From Prochlorococcus marinus str. MIT 0917 (lineage in GTDB: Bacteria > Cyanobacteriota > Cyanobacteriia > PCC-6307 > Cyanobiaceae): a stretch of DNA of 64,000 nt. Positions 8,681 to 16,905 of the stretch are shown here, in pieces; the first letter of the stretch is position 1, and the number at the start of each line of letters is the position of its first letter. The DNA lies in contig NZ_CP114784.1 in the NCBI RefSeq assembly GCF_027359575.1, forward strand, positions 496,001 through 560,000, given 5' to 3'. The notes below the pieces were generated by a model. That model did no database searches, had not been told where the DNA came from, and saw only the letters and a program-made list of their open reading frames with translations. The position numbers were made by a program, and so were the translations under genes.

Positions 8681-9217
8681 TTACAAAAAAGATAATTAAA
8701 CAATTAATGCGTCATTAGAATCACTAAACAAGTCCGTCTTAACACCTAATTTTATACTTGTGGCAAAATCTCTTCACGAGAATTGAATCAATCGTAAGGC
8801 TTTTCTAGTATGAGCAAAAGAATTTGTGATTATTTGGCTGATCAAGAATCAGCATCGGAAAAGTCTATTTCCATGGAGTGAATGAAACTATTTTCCACTG
8901 TAATGGCAATACTTAAGACATAATCATGAGTTTTAGAGAACTACATTGAAGAGAATTTAGTTGTCAAAGCTTCACGTCATATTCATCACAGTGAAGAATT
9001 TTTTAATTTCCTGGCATAAAAAGCAAAAATAATACTGATCTAAAAAAAGTGTTACCAACTCTCTTCCCAAGCTAAAGACAAGCAAACTACTCATGTACTT
9101 ACCTTTGGAGTGTTCGTTAGGTGTTGAGAAATTAAAGGTATGTATCTAAATGTGATCATCTTTACGAGCGATAAAAACAAGATTCGTTTATAAAGTACAA
9201 GATTACTCAAACGATTC
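8681..9217. other. Intergenic stretch, possible gene remnant
   Basis: About 540 bases. On the plus strand around 8811-8885 a fragment MSKRICDYLADQESASE and further on VVKASRHIHHSEEFFNFLA look protein-like but are separated by stops. I see no complete gene. Confidence 0.35.
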
Positions 9218-9490
9218 ATGCTCTACATACAGCATTGGAAATTCAAGTCTGGTTACCACCAAAAAGGCGCAGAAAGATTTTTAGCCACGGGAGCTCCATA
9301 CGCAGGAGCAGAGATGCTGGGTAGATATCACGCTCCAGGATCACTTGAAGGCTGGATTCTTGTAAAAGCAGAAGATCCAAAAGCACTTTACGAGCATGCC
9401 GCTGAATGGGCTGAATTCCTAGATTGGCAAACCACTCCAGTATTTACAGATGAAGAAGCTGGACCCATTTGCGCAAAAATCTACAGTTAA
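9218..9490 (+). CDS. DUF3303-like protein (90 aa)
   Basis: MLYIQHWKFKSGYHQKGAER, then AEMLGRYHAPG, GWILVKAEDPKALYEHAAEW and TTPVFTDEEAG: this is the full DUF3303-type pattern, a small ferredoxin-like alpha/beta fold of unknown role. Complete length for the family. It ends in a strong terminator and is a single-gene unit. Paralogs at 6.0 kb (intact) and 1.6 kb (decayed). Confidence 0.8.
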   Translation: MLYIQHWKFKSGYHQKGAERFLATGAPYAGAEMLGRYHAPGSLEGWILVKAEDPKALYEHAAEWAEFLDWQTTPVFTDEEAGPICAKIYS

Positions 9491-9519
9491 ATCAAAACCT
9501 GATTAATAGCGAGGTAATT

Positions 9520-9554
9520 GAGATAAAAGACGACATACGTCTGTCTTTTATCTC
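9520..9554 (+). terminator. Strong hairpin after the DUF3303-like gene
   Basis: Twelve-base perfect stem, GAGATAAAAGAC paired with GTCTTTTATCTC, loop of 11. There is no long T-run after it, but it lies 30 nt past the stop codon. Confidence 0.55.
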
Positions 9555-9731
9555 ATCTATTTAAGAGCATTCAACCTCACTCCTTTTATTGAAAAAAAGA
9601 ACGTCTTAAGTAAATAATATCTCTTAAGCACCTGTATAAGTAAAGCTATTAGCTCATATTGACTTCCGTCTTCATAGATTGAGCTTTGTTTTTTATAGGT
9701 AACATAAGTATTAAGAAAACATAATGAGGTT

Positions 9732-10079
9732 ATGAGCCGCTTCTTTGATCTAAAAATTTTATTTAATAATTTTATAAAGAGGAGAGAATCAACAGGAAGA
9801 GAAATGAAGAGGGTTTTCCAATGGAGAAGGTATCTTGAATGGAGAGGTTTAACACCTGAAGAAAAGCTTTCAGCCAAAAGATTTTTATTGATTCCAGTGT
9901 TTGCATATCTGATAATTGAGATTTTCAATCAAAACTTTTCCTTTATTGCTCTATTTCTGATTGGATATGTACTTTATAAAAAATTTGAAAAAGGAACTGT
10001 TGTCAAAAAAAAAAAAAATCGCTTTAGAAGCACTAAAAAAGCCCCTTCCGTAATCACAGACAAGAGGCTTTTAATTTAG
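9732..10079 (+). CDS. Membrane protein, 29.4-kb family (115 aa)
   Basis: Basic N-terminal half (IKRRESTGREMKRVF...WRRYLEWRGL) then two close hydrophobic segments (FLLIPVFAYLIIEIF and FSFIALFLIGYVLYKKFEKG). The helix pair resembles the 63-aa protein at 29.4 kb (FFPLIVYSAYLLL...MVGFVIWLLYN). A run of 13 A inside the Lys stretch could cause slippage, and the last codons overlap the hli terminator, so the true C terminus is uncertain. Confidence 0.5.
   Translation: MSRFFDLKILFNNFIKRRESTGREMKRVFQWRRYLEWRGLTPEEKLSAKRFLLIPVFAYLIIEIFNQNFSFIALFLIGYVLYKKFEKGTVVKKKKNRFRSTKKAPSVITDKRLLI
10034..10072 (-). terminator. Terminator of hli operon 1
   Basis: AAAAAGCC and GGCTTTT pair around a 22-base loop; read on the minus strand the hairpin ends in TTTTTT. 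The equivalent sequence closes hli operon 2 at 46.67-46.72 kb. Confidence 0.6.
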
Positions 10080-10094
10080 AGTTGGAAGTTCGGA

Positions 10095-10220
10095 CTATAC
10101 AATTCCTGGGATAATCCAGCCTGTTATTCCGTAATTAATCACTGCAGCAAAGAAACCCATCATCGCGAGACGGCCATTCATTTGCTCTGCTGTTTTCCAG
10201 TAGTTTGTTTCTTTGTTCAT
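10095..10220 (-). CDS. hli: High-light-inducible protein (41 aa)
   Basis: MNKETNYWKTAEQMNGRLAM begins a canonical Hli with the chlorophyll-binding ExxNGRxAM-type motif and ends GWIIPGIV. Its ATG overlaps the stop of the preceding hli gene (TAATG). The protein is identical to the last Hli of operon 2 at 46.7 kb although the DNA differs, so selection is keeping it. Confidence 0.9.
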   Translation of the reverse strand: MNKETNYWKTAEQMNGRLAMMGFFAAVINYGITGWIIPGIV

Positions 10221-10366
10221 TACACAACACCTGGAATGATTTGACCGGTTGTTAGATATGCACCGATTAGTGCCCAACATCCAACAAATGCTGCGTAGCC
10301 ATTTAGTCTTTCAGCAATAACTTTGCCTTCTTCAACTCTTGGAGTTTCAGTGATTTGGTTTTTCAT
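10220..10366 (-). CDS. hli: High-light-inducible protein (48 aa)
   Basis: Carries AERLNGYAAFVGCWALIGAY and ends TTGQIIPGVV. The Arg of NGR is Tyr (NGY), typical of one Hli subgroup. Overlaps both neighbours by one base (TAATG), so the three genes are translationally coupled. Counterpart in operon 2 is the 48-aa gene at 46.9 kb. Confidence 0.9.
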   Translation of the reverse strand: MKNQITETPRVEEGKVIAERLNGYAAFVGCWALIGAYLTTGQIIPGVV

Positions 10367-10485
10367 TAAACGACACCTGGGATAAGTTGACCAGTTGTCA
10401 GGTAGATACCTGTTAGTAGAACGAATGCCATCATGGCTGGTCTGCCGATGCTTCTTTCTAGGATTGTTTTGTTAGATGGTTGCAT
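10366..10485 (-). CDS. hli: High-light-inducible protein (39 aa)
   Basis: MQPSNKTILERSIGRPAMMA, then LTGIYLTTGQLIPGVV. The ERxxGRxAM motif is the chlorophyll-binding core. The protein is identical to the copy at 47.2 kb in operon 2. Confidence 0.9.
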   Translation of the reverse strand: MQPSNKTILERSIGRPAMMAFVLLTGIYLTTGQLIPGVV

Positions 10486-10505
10486 TGTTATGAGTAGTTA
10501 TTGGT

Positions 10506-10712
10506 TTAGAAAATTCCAGGAATGATTTGACCTGTTGCGAAGTATGAAACCAAAAGGCTGAACATTCCGATCATTGCCCAACGGCCATTTGTCTTTTCTG
10601 CTTCCTCTGGATAGCTGGTGTAGTCCTCTACAAGCTGAGGCTGTGTTTCACGGCCAAAGATGTTTTGCTTGCCGTACTCAGTGATTACTTGAGATGGAGA
10701 TGAACTTGTCAT
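10506..10712 (-). CDS. hli: High-light-inducible protein, long form (68 aa)
   Basis: First gene of hli operon 1. The start chosen is MTSSSPSQVITEYGKQNIFG; the open frame extends 40 codons further up, across the conserved leader. It has a 35-residue polar N terminus, then AEKTNGRWAMIGMFSLLVSY and TGQIIPGIF. The extended N terminus is stromal and specific to this Hli type. Confidence 0.9.
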   Translation of the reverse strand: MTSSSPSQVITEYGKQNIFGRETQPQLVEDYTSYPEEAEKTNGRWAMIGMFSLLVSYFATGQIIPGIF

Positions 10713-10910
10713 TGCTGGAATTGCGTTGATGTGAACAAATGTAAAGTATGAATTTTCTAAGTGGAAGATACGGTCGGGTACGGCTTCTTCTAATCCTTGA
10801 TAGAGGTAAACCTTAAAAACTAAATACAGCAACTAATTAGAGAGATATTGATACAATGATTAGATATATTGATCATTCTGATAAGTATAAGTAGCGCGAA
10901 CTGGAAGAAA
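10713..10910 (-). promoter_or_regulatory. Conserved leader/promoter of hli operon 1
   Basis: About 200 bases upstream of the operon match the region upstream of hli operon 2 (47.39-47.58 kb) block by block: TTATACTTAT (a -10-like TATACT), CTCTAATTAGTTGCTGTA, and a coding-like segment reading GLEEAVPDRIF. I infer the promoter and a regulated leader. The rest of the gap to the next gene holds nothing I recognise. Confidence 0.55.
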
Positions 10911-11043
10911 ACTAGGCCCAGCAAAACTCTCCTATAAAGAGGCATTAACTGTTAAGTCCTATTGCTCTGACACTATGAAAAACCTATAAGAGATTTATAA
11001 AGAAATGACTTTTTACCACTGATGTTCCTCATGGTTCCATGAA

Positions 11044-11670
11044 ATGAATATATCTAAATTCCTATTAATTGATGCAGCATTAGTAATTGCAGTAATACCA
11101 CTTCTATTTTCGATTCAAAGTCGTGCAAGAAAAACTTCCCTTTTAAGCAGTTACAATAAGGAAGATCTTTTAAGAAAGACTTCTGTCAAACTCCCAGATA
11201 AAGAAAAGCTTATTGAGCTGGAAAGACTTGCAAAGTATCAAGGTAGTGGAATTGAATTTGATTCGCTTATAGGAAATTGGAAGTTTCTCTCTGTATGGAA
11301 AAAAGACATCAACGAAGAAGAACTTATTTTCAGTTCATTGCTAAGAATCTTCTCTGCAAACATAGAGTTTAAAGAGGACATCTCAAATGAGGATTTACCC
11401 AAATTTTCTGTTATCGCATCCATCCAATTGGGACTCTTCACAATAAAATTTTCAGGCTCTGGCTATTTACAAGGAAAACAACCTTTATTAACATTCTATT
11501 TGAAACTAATTGAACTCAATTCAAATTCAAATACATTATTGAGGAGATCCCTTGAAGAGCCAGAAGAAGAGAAGAAGTCATTTTTTGCTCTGATTGCATT
11601 AGGAGAAGCTTGTGAATGGCTTTCAGCAAGAGGGCAAGGAGGTTCGGTCATAACTTGGCTTAAAGATTGA
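11044..11670 (+). CDS. N-terminally anchored hypothetical protein (208 aa)
   Basis: One N-terminal helix (LLIDAALVIAVIPLLFSI) anchors a soluble domain. The domain has LIGNWKFLSVWKK, a set of beta strands (FSVIASIQLGLFTIKFSGSG, LLTFYLKLIEL), an acidic linker (SLEEPEEEKKS) and a closing ACEWLSARGQGGSVITWL. The beta-rich 'GxW' barrel recalls PAP/fibrillin-like lipid-binding domains, which is a guess from pattern only. Confidence 0.65.
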   Translation: MNISKFLLIDAALVIAVIPLLFSIQSRARKTSLLSSYNKEDLLRKTSVKLPDKEKLIELERLAKYQGSGIEFDSLIGNWKFLSVWKKDINEEELIFSSLLRIFSANIEFKEDISNEDLPKFSVIASIQLGLFTIKFSGSGYLQGKQPLLTFYLKLIELNSNSNTLLRRSLEEPEEEKKSFFALIALGEACEWLSARGQGGSVITWLKD

Positions 11671-11934
11671 ATCCAATGAGTAAAACAGATCAGATTTATA
11701 TTGAAAGTCATTCAATTTTTAATACAGAAAAATTTCATAGCCACCAATCAATAGAGTTATTTTCATAAAAACTTAAAGATATAATTATCATTTAGCAGGG
11801 GTTTTCACGACAATTAATCACGGTTACCTCTCCAGTGGTTCTCAAATTATCTGATTGGAAAAATACACTTAATCTCACAAACCACGGATTCATTCTTAAG
11901 ATTAAGAGTCATACTAAAAAAGCTGTTCATAACT

Positions 11935-12198
11935 TTATTCAACGAGCTCAAGCTTATAAACAATATCTTTGCAATTGTTTGCTTTGTCCCACTCCTTAGC
12001 AAATGGAGTATCAAGTATCTCTATAAAAGCTTCTAAGCTTGTGACGTTATAGAAGGAATGTGATTTATGGTCATTGATTTTGTTTAAGTCATAGTCAATA
12101 ACGACTCCATCACCATATTCCTTAACGAACTTTTCAATCGTCTCTTGATAGTATTCAAAAGAGCAATCAAAAGTACATACAATAAAAAGTTTTTCCAT
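11935..12198 (-). CDS. Small protein, NDHKxHxxxNxT family (87 aa)
   Basis: Paralog of the 87-aa protein at 13.7 kb. Shared blocks: an N-terminal strand, TFxCxFEexxxeI, KxNDHKxHxxxNxT, AKExDKxNNCKDxVYxLxLxE. Equal length and conserved NNCKD indicate a compact alpha/beta fold, perhaps of the dimeric alpha-beta barrel kind. Four bases separate it from the upstream monooxygenase-like gene, so they form an operon. Confidence 0.7.
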   Translation of the reverse strand: MEKLFIVCTFDCSFEYYQETIEKFVKEYGDGVVIDYDLNKINDHKSHSFYNVTSLEAFIEILDTPFAKEWDKANNCKDIVYKLELVE

Positions 12199-12202
12199 TT
12201 AA

Positions 12203-12589
12203 TTAGACCCTGCTGTAGCCAAGTTTGCTCTCAAAGATTTTTAATGGCAATCCTGTTGCTTCCATTGCGGCTTTACATTTTTCTCCAACAGTTCCATAAA
12301 CCTCGACAGTGAAATTATCGCCAAGTTCTGCATGACCCTGTAAATATTCACCTACAGGTGGATTTGACAGATGAGAAAGGAAAGCCTCATCATTTTTATA
12401 AACTTCGGACCAAACAAAACAAAGAGGATTCCCGGGATCTTGATCAAAAGTATGGTGCAACATTCCTGGTTCTGAATCCTCAACGGCCTTATCAGTTTTA
12501 GCTGCAAGTAATAAATATTCTTGAACTTTATCTGGCTTAACTTGAATACGAGCAAGAAGAATAAAGGGTGTTTCGACTCCGAATGACAT
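12203..12589 (-). CDS. Antibiotic-biosynthesis-monooxygenase (ABM) domain protein
   Basis: 128 aa from the internal Met chosen; an ATG nine codons earlier is possible. The core ILLARIQVKPDKVQEYLLLA, EPGMLHHTFDQDP, FVWSEVYKNDEAFLSHL is the ABM ferredoxin-like fold used by small quinone and haem-type monooxygenases. The C-terminal 45 residues extend beyond a single ABM unit. Substrate unknown. Confidence 0.7.
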   Translation of the reverse strand: MSFGVETPFILLARIQVKPDKVQEYLLLAAKTDKAVEDSEPGMLHHTFDQDPGNPLCFVWSEVYKNDEAFLSHLSNPPVGEYLQGHAELGDNFTVEVYGTVGEKCKAAMEATGLPLKIFESKLGYSRV

Positions 12590-12609
12590 TAATTTTTCTG
12601 CGTTAGATC

Positions 12610-12675
12610 TCACCATCGCATATTTCTTTTAAAGTTGCTGTAGTAAGAGGGCAGCTTTTCAGGCTCTTCTGACAT
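12610..12675 (-). CDS. MSEEP micro-ORF upstream of the ABM gene (21 aa)
   Basis: Short frame MSEEPEKLPSYYSNFK that ends inside the start region of the ABM gene. A related frame (MSEEPKEIDIRTEK) precedes the other 87-aa paralog at 14.0 kb. It could be a leader peptide or the stump of a duplicated gene. Confidence 0.3.
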   Translation of the reverse strand: MSEEPEKLPSYYSNFKRNMRW

Positions 12676-12918
12676 AAACATTTTAATTTTTAAGAAGACT
12701 AGATCTTCAAGTGGAGGGCGTTAAAAACAAAAAGAACAAGAACAAGCAGTTCCTGCCTAATAGATATAGCAGAGTAAAGATATCTGATATATACGATTTA
12801 GATCCCTAGATAAGACATTTTTATTACCAACGAACAGCGTTAATACTCAAATTTCTTTTTTACATAGACAAAATCTGTTTTGAGTTGCCAAGATGTTAGA
12901 TAATTCCTTACGTCGACT

Positions 12919-13083
12919 ATGGATTCTTATACAAAAGATACGCATAGGTACGCTTTTGAGCTTGTTAAAGCGGCAAGGTCAATGCCAGTCGATTTAGCCG
13001 AAAAGCTGCAACATATAAAGCAATTGAGATTTAACTATCAACTAAAGGCTTTAAGAAAAAGAATCAATAAAAGAATCACCTAA
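12919..13083 (+). CDS. Small basic helical protein (54 aa)
   Basis: MDSYTKDTHRYAFELVKAAR and a basic C terminus (ALRKRINKRIT). Shares HRYAFxLxK with the 56-aa protein at 4.5 kb. Entirely helical by composition, soluble, Arg/Lys-rich; nucleic acid binding is possible but unproven. Confidence 0.6.
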   Translation: MDSYTKDTHRYAFELVKAARSMPVDLAEKLQHIKQLRFNYQLKALRKRINKRIT

Positions 13084-13125
13084 GCAAAGCTAATAGACTA
13101 TTTTTATTTTTTTGCTGTGAAGGTT

Positions 13126-13485
13126 TTATGAAGTCCTCTCTTTAAATTGATCAGGTATAGGAAAATCTTCTCGTATTTGTTTTAAACGTTTTTTGTGAAT
13201 AGTTTCGTAATCTGGATCACGGCTTTTATATGCATTGTAATTTTGCCCTTCAAAATCTTCCTCTTTAATTAATTCTTCTACTTGCTTAATAAGATCTCTA
13301 TAAATATCTGCCCCTACAATCTGATCTTTTGTGAGTTCGCTCCCTTGAGAATCAGCGTATTGAATAATCCCTTTGTAAGTAAAAAGCCATTGCCTCCTTG
13401 CAAGTGGATCTAATGCGATAACTTCTTTAACTATAAAACTTGTACAAAGCTTGAGCTTTACTTCTAAATCGTTAGCTTGAATCAC
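13126..13485 (-). CDS. Hypothetical soluble protein (119 aa)
   Basis: Helical, charged protein with LARRQWLFTYKGIIQYAD in the middle and an acidic C-terminal half (EELIKEEDFEGQNYNAYKSR). No membrane segment, signal or recognised motif. Start ATG is the only one near the 5' end. Confidence 0.6.
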   Translation of the reverse strand: MIQANDLEVKLKLCTSFIVKEVIALDPLARRQWLFTYKGIIQYADSQGSELTKDQIVGADIYRDLIKQVEELIKEEDFEGQNYNAYKSRDPDYETIHKKRLKQIREDFPIPDQFKERTS

Positions 13486-13596
13486 AAAGGAAGATGCTTA
13501 TCTCTCCTTAATTGTAAATGGAAACTTTAAAATTCATTCATTCGGATTAAATGCCTGAACAGAAATGGTACTGATTTCATTATCGGTTGAGTGATA

Positions 13597-13689
13597 TTAA
13601 TACATTTTTTTCTGCATCTTCGAATTAGTCGCGAAGAAGAAAAACCCAATTGCAGCAATAAATGGAAAAAAAGATTTTATTGTTTTCAT
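13597..13689 (-). CDS. Single-helix micropeptide, FPFIAAIG family (30 aa)
   Basis: MKTIKSFFPFIAAIGFFFFA followed by NSKMQKKM. It matches the 43-aa peptide at 39.0 kb (MKQFKNLFPFIAAIGVFFLA, NSAMWKLM), which supports both. One membrane helix with a Lys tail. Confidence 0.55.
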   Translation of the reverse strand: MKTIKSFFPFIAAIGFFFFATNSKMQKKMY

Positions 13690-13736
13690 TAGTTTTTTTC
13701 AGAAGAAAAGATCTCGTTAACCTCGAGAGAATTTAC

Positions 13737-14000
13737 TTATTCTATAAGATCAAGAGTATAAACAGTATCTTTACAATTATTTCTTTTGTCGAACTCTTTA
13801 GCTTCATCACTTTCTAATGATGCTCCAAATTTATCCATATCGGTGATATTGATTAAGGTATGAGCTTTATGATCGTTGACTTTTACAAACTCAAAGTCAC
13901 TCACATAATCCTTAACCAAGCAACCAAAGAAACTCTCAGTAATTTCCTTTTCAAATTCTTCAAAAGTACAGCTAAAGGTTGAAATGATTAGGGTATTCAT
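13737..14000 (-). CDS. Small protein, NDHKxHxxxNxT family (87 aa)
   Basis: Paralog of the 11.9-kb gene with the same blocks (TFSCTFEEFEKEI, VNDHKAHTLINIT, AKEFDKRNNCKDTVY). Same length and strand. It lacks the ABM-domain neighbour that the other copy has. Function unknown. Confidence 0.7.
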   Translation of the reverse strand: MNTLIISTFSCTFEEFEKEITESFFGCLVKDYVSDFEFVKVNDHKAHTLINITDMDKFGASLESDEAKEFDKRNNCKDTVYTLDLIE

Positions 14001-14039
14001 AAAAAAATGGTCAAAACAATAGTTAGCATTGCATTTCTT

Positions 14040-14087
14040 TTATAGCTTTTCTGTACGAATGTCTATCTCTTTAGGCTCTTCTGACAT
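14040..14087 (-). CDS. MSEEP micro-ORF (15 aa)
   Basis: MSEEPKEIDIRTEKL, 40 nt upstream of the 13.7-kb gene and similar at its start to the 21-aa frame upstream of the ABM gene. Probably a leader or remnant rather than a functional protein. Confidence 0.2.
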   Translation of the reverse strand: MSEEPKEIDIRTEKL

Positions 14088-14138
14088 AACAGGAAATTAA
14101 ATACCTTTATTACTAACAGCATGACAGTCGGGATTTAT

Positions 14139-14465
14139 TTAGCCTTTCATAGCTTCTTCAATAATAGAAATCTCTCTGGTGTTTCTTCTATTAAGTCCAC
14201 GCAGGTCAAATTGAAATCGAATTACTTCCAATGCAAGTTTGTTAAATCGAAAAGTGGCTTGGACATAACCATGTGAGTACTCAGATTCAAAATAGCCAAA
14301 ACCTTTTAAGTCTTTTACGAGTAAATAGCTATCAAAAATTTTGCTGTACCATCTAATCAGCATACTGTTATCCATAATGTCAGCTATAGCGATACGGGAT
14401 ATGGTCTTAGTTCTTACAGCTAAGTAATCATTGAGGTCTTGGTAAATAGGTAATGAGAATTTCAT
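14139..14465 (-). CDS. Hypothetical soluble protein (108 aa)
   Basis: Mixed alpha/beta sequence: ISRIAIADIMDNSMLIRWYS, GFGYFESEYSHGYVQATFRF, and a basic Arg-rich end (DLRGLNRRNTREIS). No membrane segment or known motif. Stand-alone gene. Confidence 0.55.
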   Translation of the reverse strand: MKFSLPIYQDLNDYLAVRTKTISRIAIADIMDNSMLIRWYSKIFDSYLLVKDLKGFGYFESEYSHGYVQATFRFNKLALEVIRFQFDLRGLNRRNTREISIIEEAMKG

Positions 14466-14704
14466 TAACCCTTTCTAGCTGATCTTGCTCAACTCATCTT
14501 CTTAATCTAAGCAAAGTTAATTAAAAAAAAGCAAAAAAAAACCATATGAGTCAAAAACAAATCAAGAGAATTTAAACCATCAGTTGGATCTCCATCCATG
14601 CTGATCTTTATCTCATAACATATGTAATAGGTAATCTCTTTTTTAAGGCTATAAAAAATATAGGAAGCTAATTAGCTGCCACTACTCTTTAGGACTATTG
14701 ATCG

Positions 14705-14887
14705 ATGGTTTCATTTGCTAGAGCAAGAACAAGATCATTGCTATCAAGGCTATGGCCAATAACAGCAAAACCTCTCAACAATCAAAAAGTTGAGTTGCAC
14801 AAGTCCAAAAATTTGATTGAGGATATTGAGGTGCAAAACAAGTGTTTCTTAGAAGCAAGCAAGAATGGTGGGATGTGGTTTTCTTAA
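14705..14887 (+). CDS. Doubtful small ORF (60 aa)
   Basis: Basic N terminus (ARARTRSLLSRLWPITAKP) then a helical, soluble part. No clear ribosome site, paralog or motif, and an equally long frame lies opposite. Kept at low confidence. Confidence 0.25.
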   Translation: MVSFARARTRSLLSRLWPITAKPLNNQKVELHKSKNLIEDIEVQNKCFLEASKNGGMWFS

Positions 14888-15125
14888 AGTGCTTAATTGA
14901 GGACAGAATGGAGCAATATATCTGAATGATTGAGGTGGAAGAAGTAGGACATAAGATCAAGTTCTTCGAAAACAATAGAATATTTATGGGAAAATATCTT
15001 TAATAGGAAATATAAAACAAGAGATAAAACTATTTAGGTGATCCTTTAAATTAAGAAAAGCATTGAAAATTAAAATATTGAAGTCTTTAAAAAAGCAATT
15101 AAATTTTTAAAAATCCATTATTTGT

Positions 15126-15665
15126 TTACTTGGCTTGTTCTTCAATGTATTTTTTAAGGGTATAACCATGACAATCAAATGGATATTCTGCCCTAGTTAT
15201 CTCACTTGCCTGAGTCTTGTCAGCATCATTACCTCTAAATTTTCGACAATCACATATAAAATCCATCTTTCTCCCATCTTTATAATCTTTGACTCTCTCA
15301 TCTAGCCATTCTTTTGCTTCCTCTGGCATCCCATTACAAGCAATCCATGAACCCCAGAACAGTGCATCAAACATTTGTATTGATTCTGCTCTTTTATTTG
15401 GCCCTGCCAAGTCCTCACAAAAATTTCTTACTGGACAGTCTTTTCTACTGATATAAAACTTTTTAGATTGATTCTCATAACCTCTGATATATGTTTTTTT
15501 ATTATTTACTGCGTCCAAAGCAGCGTTTAATTGATCTCCTCCAAATGTATTAGTTATTCTCGCTTTTTCAATTGATATCTTACCAGTCAATTCAGGTTCA
15601 CTTTTAGTAGCGACATCATCTCTTCTGACATCAAATTGTCCAAGCACTTCGATTTGTTCTGTCAT
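15126..15665 (-). CDS. DUF4326-like protein, long paralog (179 aa)
   Basis: Shares with the 17.5-kb gene the order YIRG...YISRKDCPVRN, FDxxxW, W.DERVK, DFICDCRKFRGND and a C-terminal CHGYTLKKYIE. This resembles the DUF4326 plan (WGNPF..., EAIxxYxxWL, LxCWC, CHGDxL), an uncharacterised domain often found in phage and island genes; the match is by pattern, and divergent. Cys-rich near the C terminus. Confidence 0.6.
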   Translation of the reverse strand: MTEQIEVLGQFDVRRDDVATKSEPELTGKISIEKARITNTFGGDQLNAALDAVNNKKTYIRGYENQSKKFYISRKDCPVRNFCEDLAGPNKRAESIQMFDALFWGSWIACNGMPEEAKEWLDERVKDYKDGRKMDFICDCRKFRGNDADKTQASEITRAEYPFDCHGYTLKKYIEEQAK

Positions 15666-15724
15666 CTAGAGCAACTCTTCTTTCATTAGATTGAATAATT
15701 TTATTCTAATTTGTTCAAAACGAT

Positions 15725-16066
15725 CTATGGCTTAAAAAGAAAAGTCCTTTTTATTATTAATTGATGTCTCTTACCAATCATTTCGTTTTTAGAAAGAACT
15801 TTTCCATTTCTAACTTGGTACTCTAATCCAATAAATTTATTGGTTAATTGATCCATTTTACAGACTCTTTTGGACACTCTTTTTATTTTCCATTTCCTTT
15901 GCATTTCACCATCAACTTGTTTCCAATCTTTTTTCCACATGAGGTAAGTTCCTGCTTCATGAACCCATTTATCACATTCTCTTTTAGCCTCTATTTCGTC
16001 AAAAGTATTTGAATTCAAAGGAAGAGAAAGAATCAAAAAAATTACGAGATATAATGGGCGTTTCAT
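15725..16066 (-). CDS. Exported small protein (113 aa)
   Basis: Signal peptide MKRP-LYLVIFLILSLPLNS with cleavage probably after SLPLNS. The mature part is basic and has two Cys (RECDKW, RVCKMD) that may pair, and a Trp-rich middle (WKKDWKQVDGEMQRKWK). Family not recognised. It is the next gene upstream of the DUF4326-like gene on this strand, 59 nt away. Confidence 0.6.
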   Translation of the reverse strand: MKRPLYLVIFLILSLPLNSNTFDEIEAKRECDKWVHEAGTYLMWKKDWKQVDGEMQRKWKIKRVSKRVCKMDQLTNKFIGLEYQVRNGKVLSKNEMIGKRHQLIIKRTFLFKP

Positions 16067-16264
16067 AAATCATTCATAATTCGAAAGTTCATGCCTAAAA
16101 GGAAATTAAGTCATGTAATCCAACTACCAGATAAGAAAAAGAAGAGTTAGCGCAACCATGTATTAACAAGATTCTCAAAATTAAGAAATTTCCTTCAAAA
16201 GGTTATATCAGATAAAGTTTATAAATTTTAGCTGACTGTTGACGCTAAATTACAACTAATAAAG

Positions 16265-16474
16265 CTATAAATAATTGATTTTCACACCATTACAGTTGAA
16301 GCCGCTGCACTGAAGCTTGAATAAGAGAGATAAAACAAAATGATGAAAACTCGGAACCGCCTTATCTAGACCAATGAAAAATATTAATAAAGAAATTAAT
16401 GTCATTGATAGATATTGCATCCAGTGAATACCAAGGCTATCTAACCCATGGTTATTAAAATCTTTGATCTCCAT
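16265..16474 (-). CDS. Possible membrane protein (69 aa)
   Basis: One hydrophobic stretch (YLSMTLISLLIFFIGL) and a C terminus with two Cys (LQCSGFNCNG). No paralog found. Plausible but unsupported beyond composition. Confidence 0.35.
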   Translation of the reverse strand: MEIKDFNNHGLDSLGIHWMQYLSMTLISLLIFFIGLDKAVPSFHHFVLSLLFKLQCSGFNCNGVKINYL

Positions 16475-16508
16475 TGGATTTTTTTGGAAAATCCTAACTT
16501 AAGAAAAA

Positions 16509-16634
16509 TTATGTGGTGGCTTTAGTTAAGCGAAGCTTTAGGTAAAACTTATTTATTGGATCCTTTATTGAAAGGATTTTTACGCAAAATTCATCTAAAT
16601 GCTGAATAAGCGGCTTAAAAGGGTTCATATCCAT
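16509..16634 (-). CDS. MDMNPFKPLIQH family protein (41 aa)
   Basis: Begins MDMNPFKPLIQHLDEF and contains LSIKDPINKFYLKLRLTKA. A close paralog lies at 37.3 kb. Soluble, amphipathic. It follows the 37-aa membrane gene at a 15-nt gap, and the same gene order is seen (with the first gene truncated) at 37.3-37.5 kb, so these form a repeated operon. Confidence 0.7.
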   Translation of the reverse strand: MDMNPFKPLIQHLDEFCVKILSIKDPINKFYLKLRLTKATT

Positions 16635-16649
16635 TGTCTTGCCCTATAA

Positions 16650-16763
16650 CTAAACGATTACTGAAGAACCAACTTGGAATGCACCAGCCAAAAGAAGTAA
16701 AGCAGGTAGGTTCCAAAGCACTAGAACTTTGAGAGCAGTTTTTTTATAGGTTGCAGAAGTCAT
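16650..16763 (-). CDS. Single-helix membrane peptide, NLPALLLLAG family (37 aa)
   Basis: MTSATYKKTALKVLVLWN then LPALLLLAGAFQVGSSVIV. Paralogs at 20.8, 38.5, 45.5 and 47.7 kb share an N-terminal Ala/Lys segment, the LPALLLL helix and usually an FxVxSxVIV end. It is driven by the GAAC-box promoter about 60 nt upstream. Function unknown. Confidence 0.75.
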   Translation of the reverse strand: MTSATYKKTALKVLVLWNLPALLLLAGAFQVGSSVIV

Positions 16764-16819
16764 TTTGATTTAGGAGAAATAATTTCAGAGAAATACAGAC
16801 CTAAATCTCTGATGGAACA

Positions 16820-16871
16820 AAGATAAGAAAGTACTTGGTTTGAGTGAGGTTCGGTCGGGGTAGGGCTAACC
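16820..16871 (-). promoter_or_regulatory. Conserved GAAC-box promoter, copy 2
   Basis: Minus-strand box TTAGCCCTACCCCGACCGAAC, then 23 nt, then TATCTT. It points at the 37-aa NLPALLLLAG gene. This copy extends to a near-perfect GGTTAGC start. Confidence 0.65.
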
Positions 16872-16905
16872 GTGGAATAAATTTTTCTTATGGATCTGAA
16901 ATTCT

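Noticed and set aside
9732-10079. Possibility that the Lys-tract (13 A) causes programmed frameshifting
   Set aside because: No downstream alternative frame or slippery-site structure supports it; treated as ordinary homopolymer risk.
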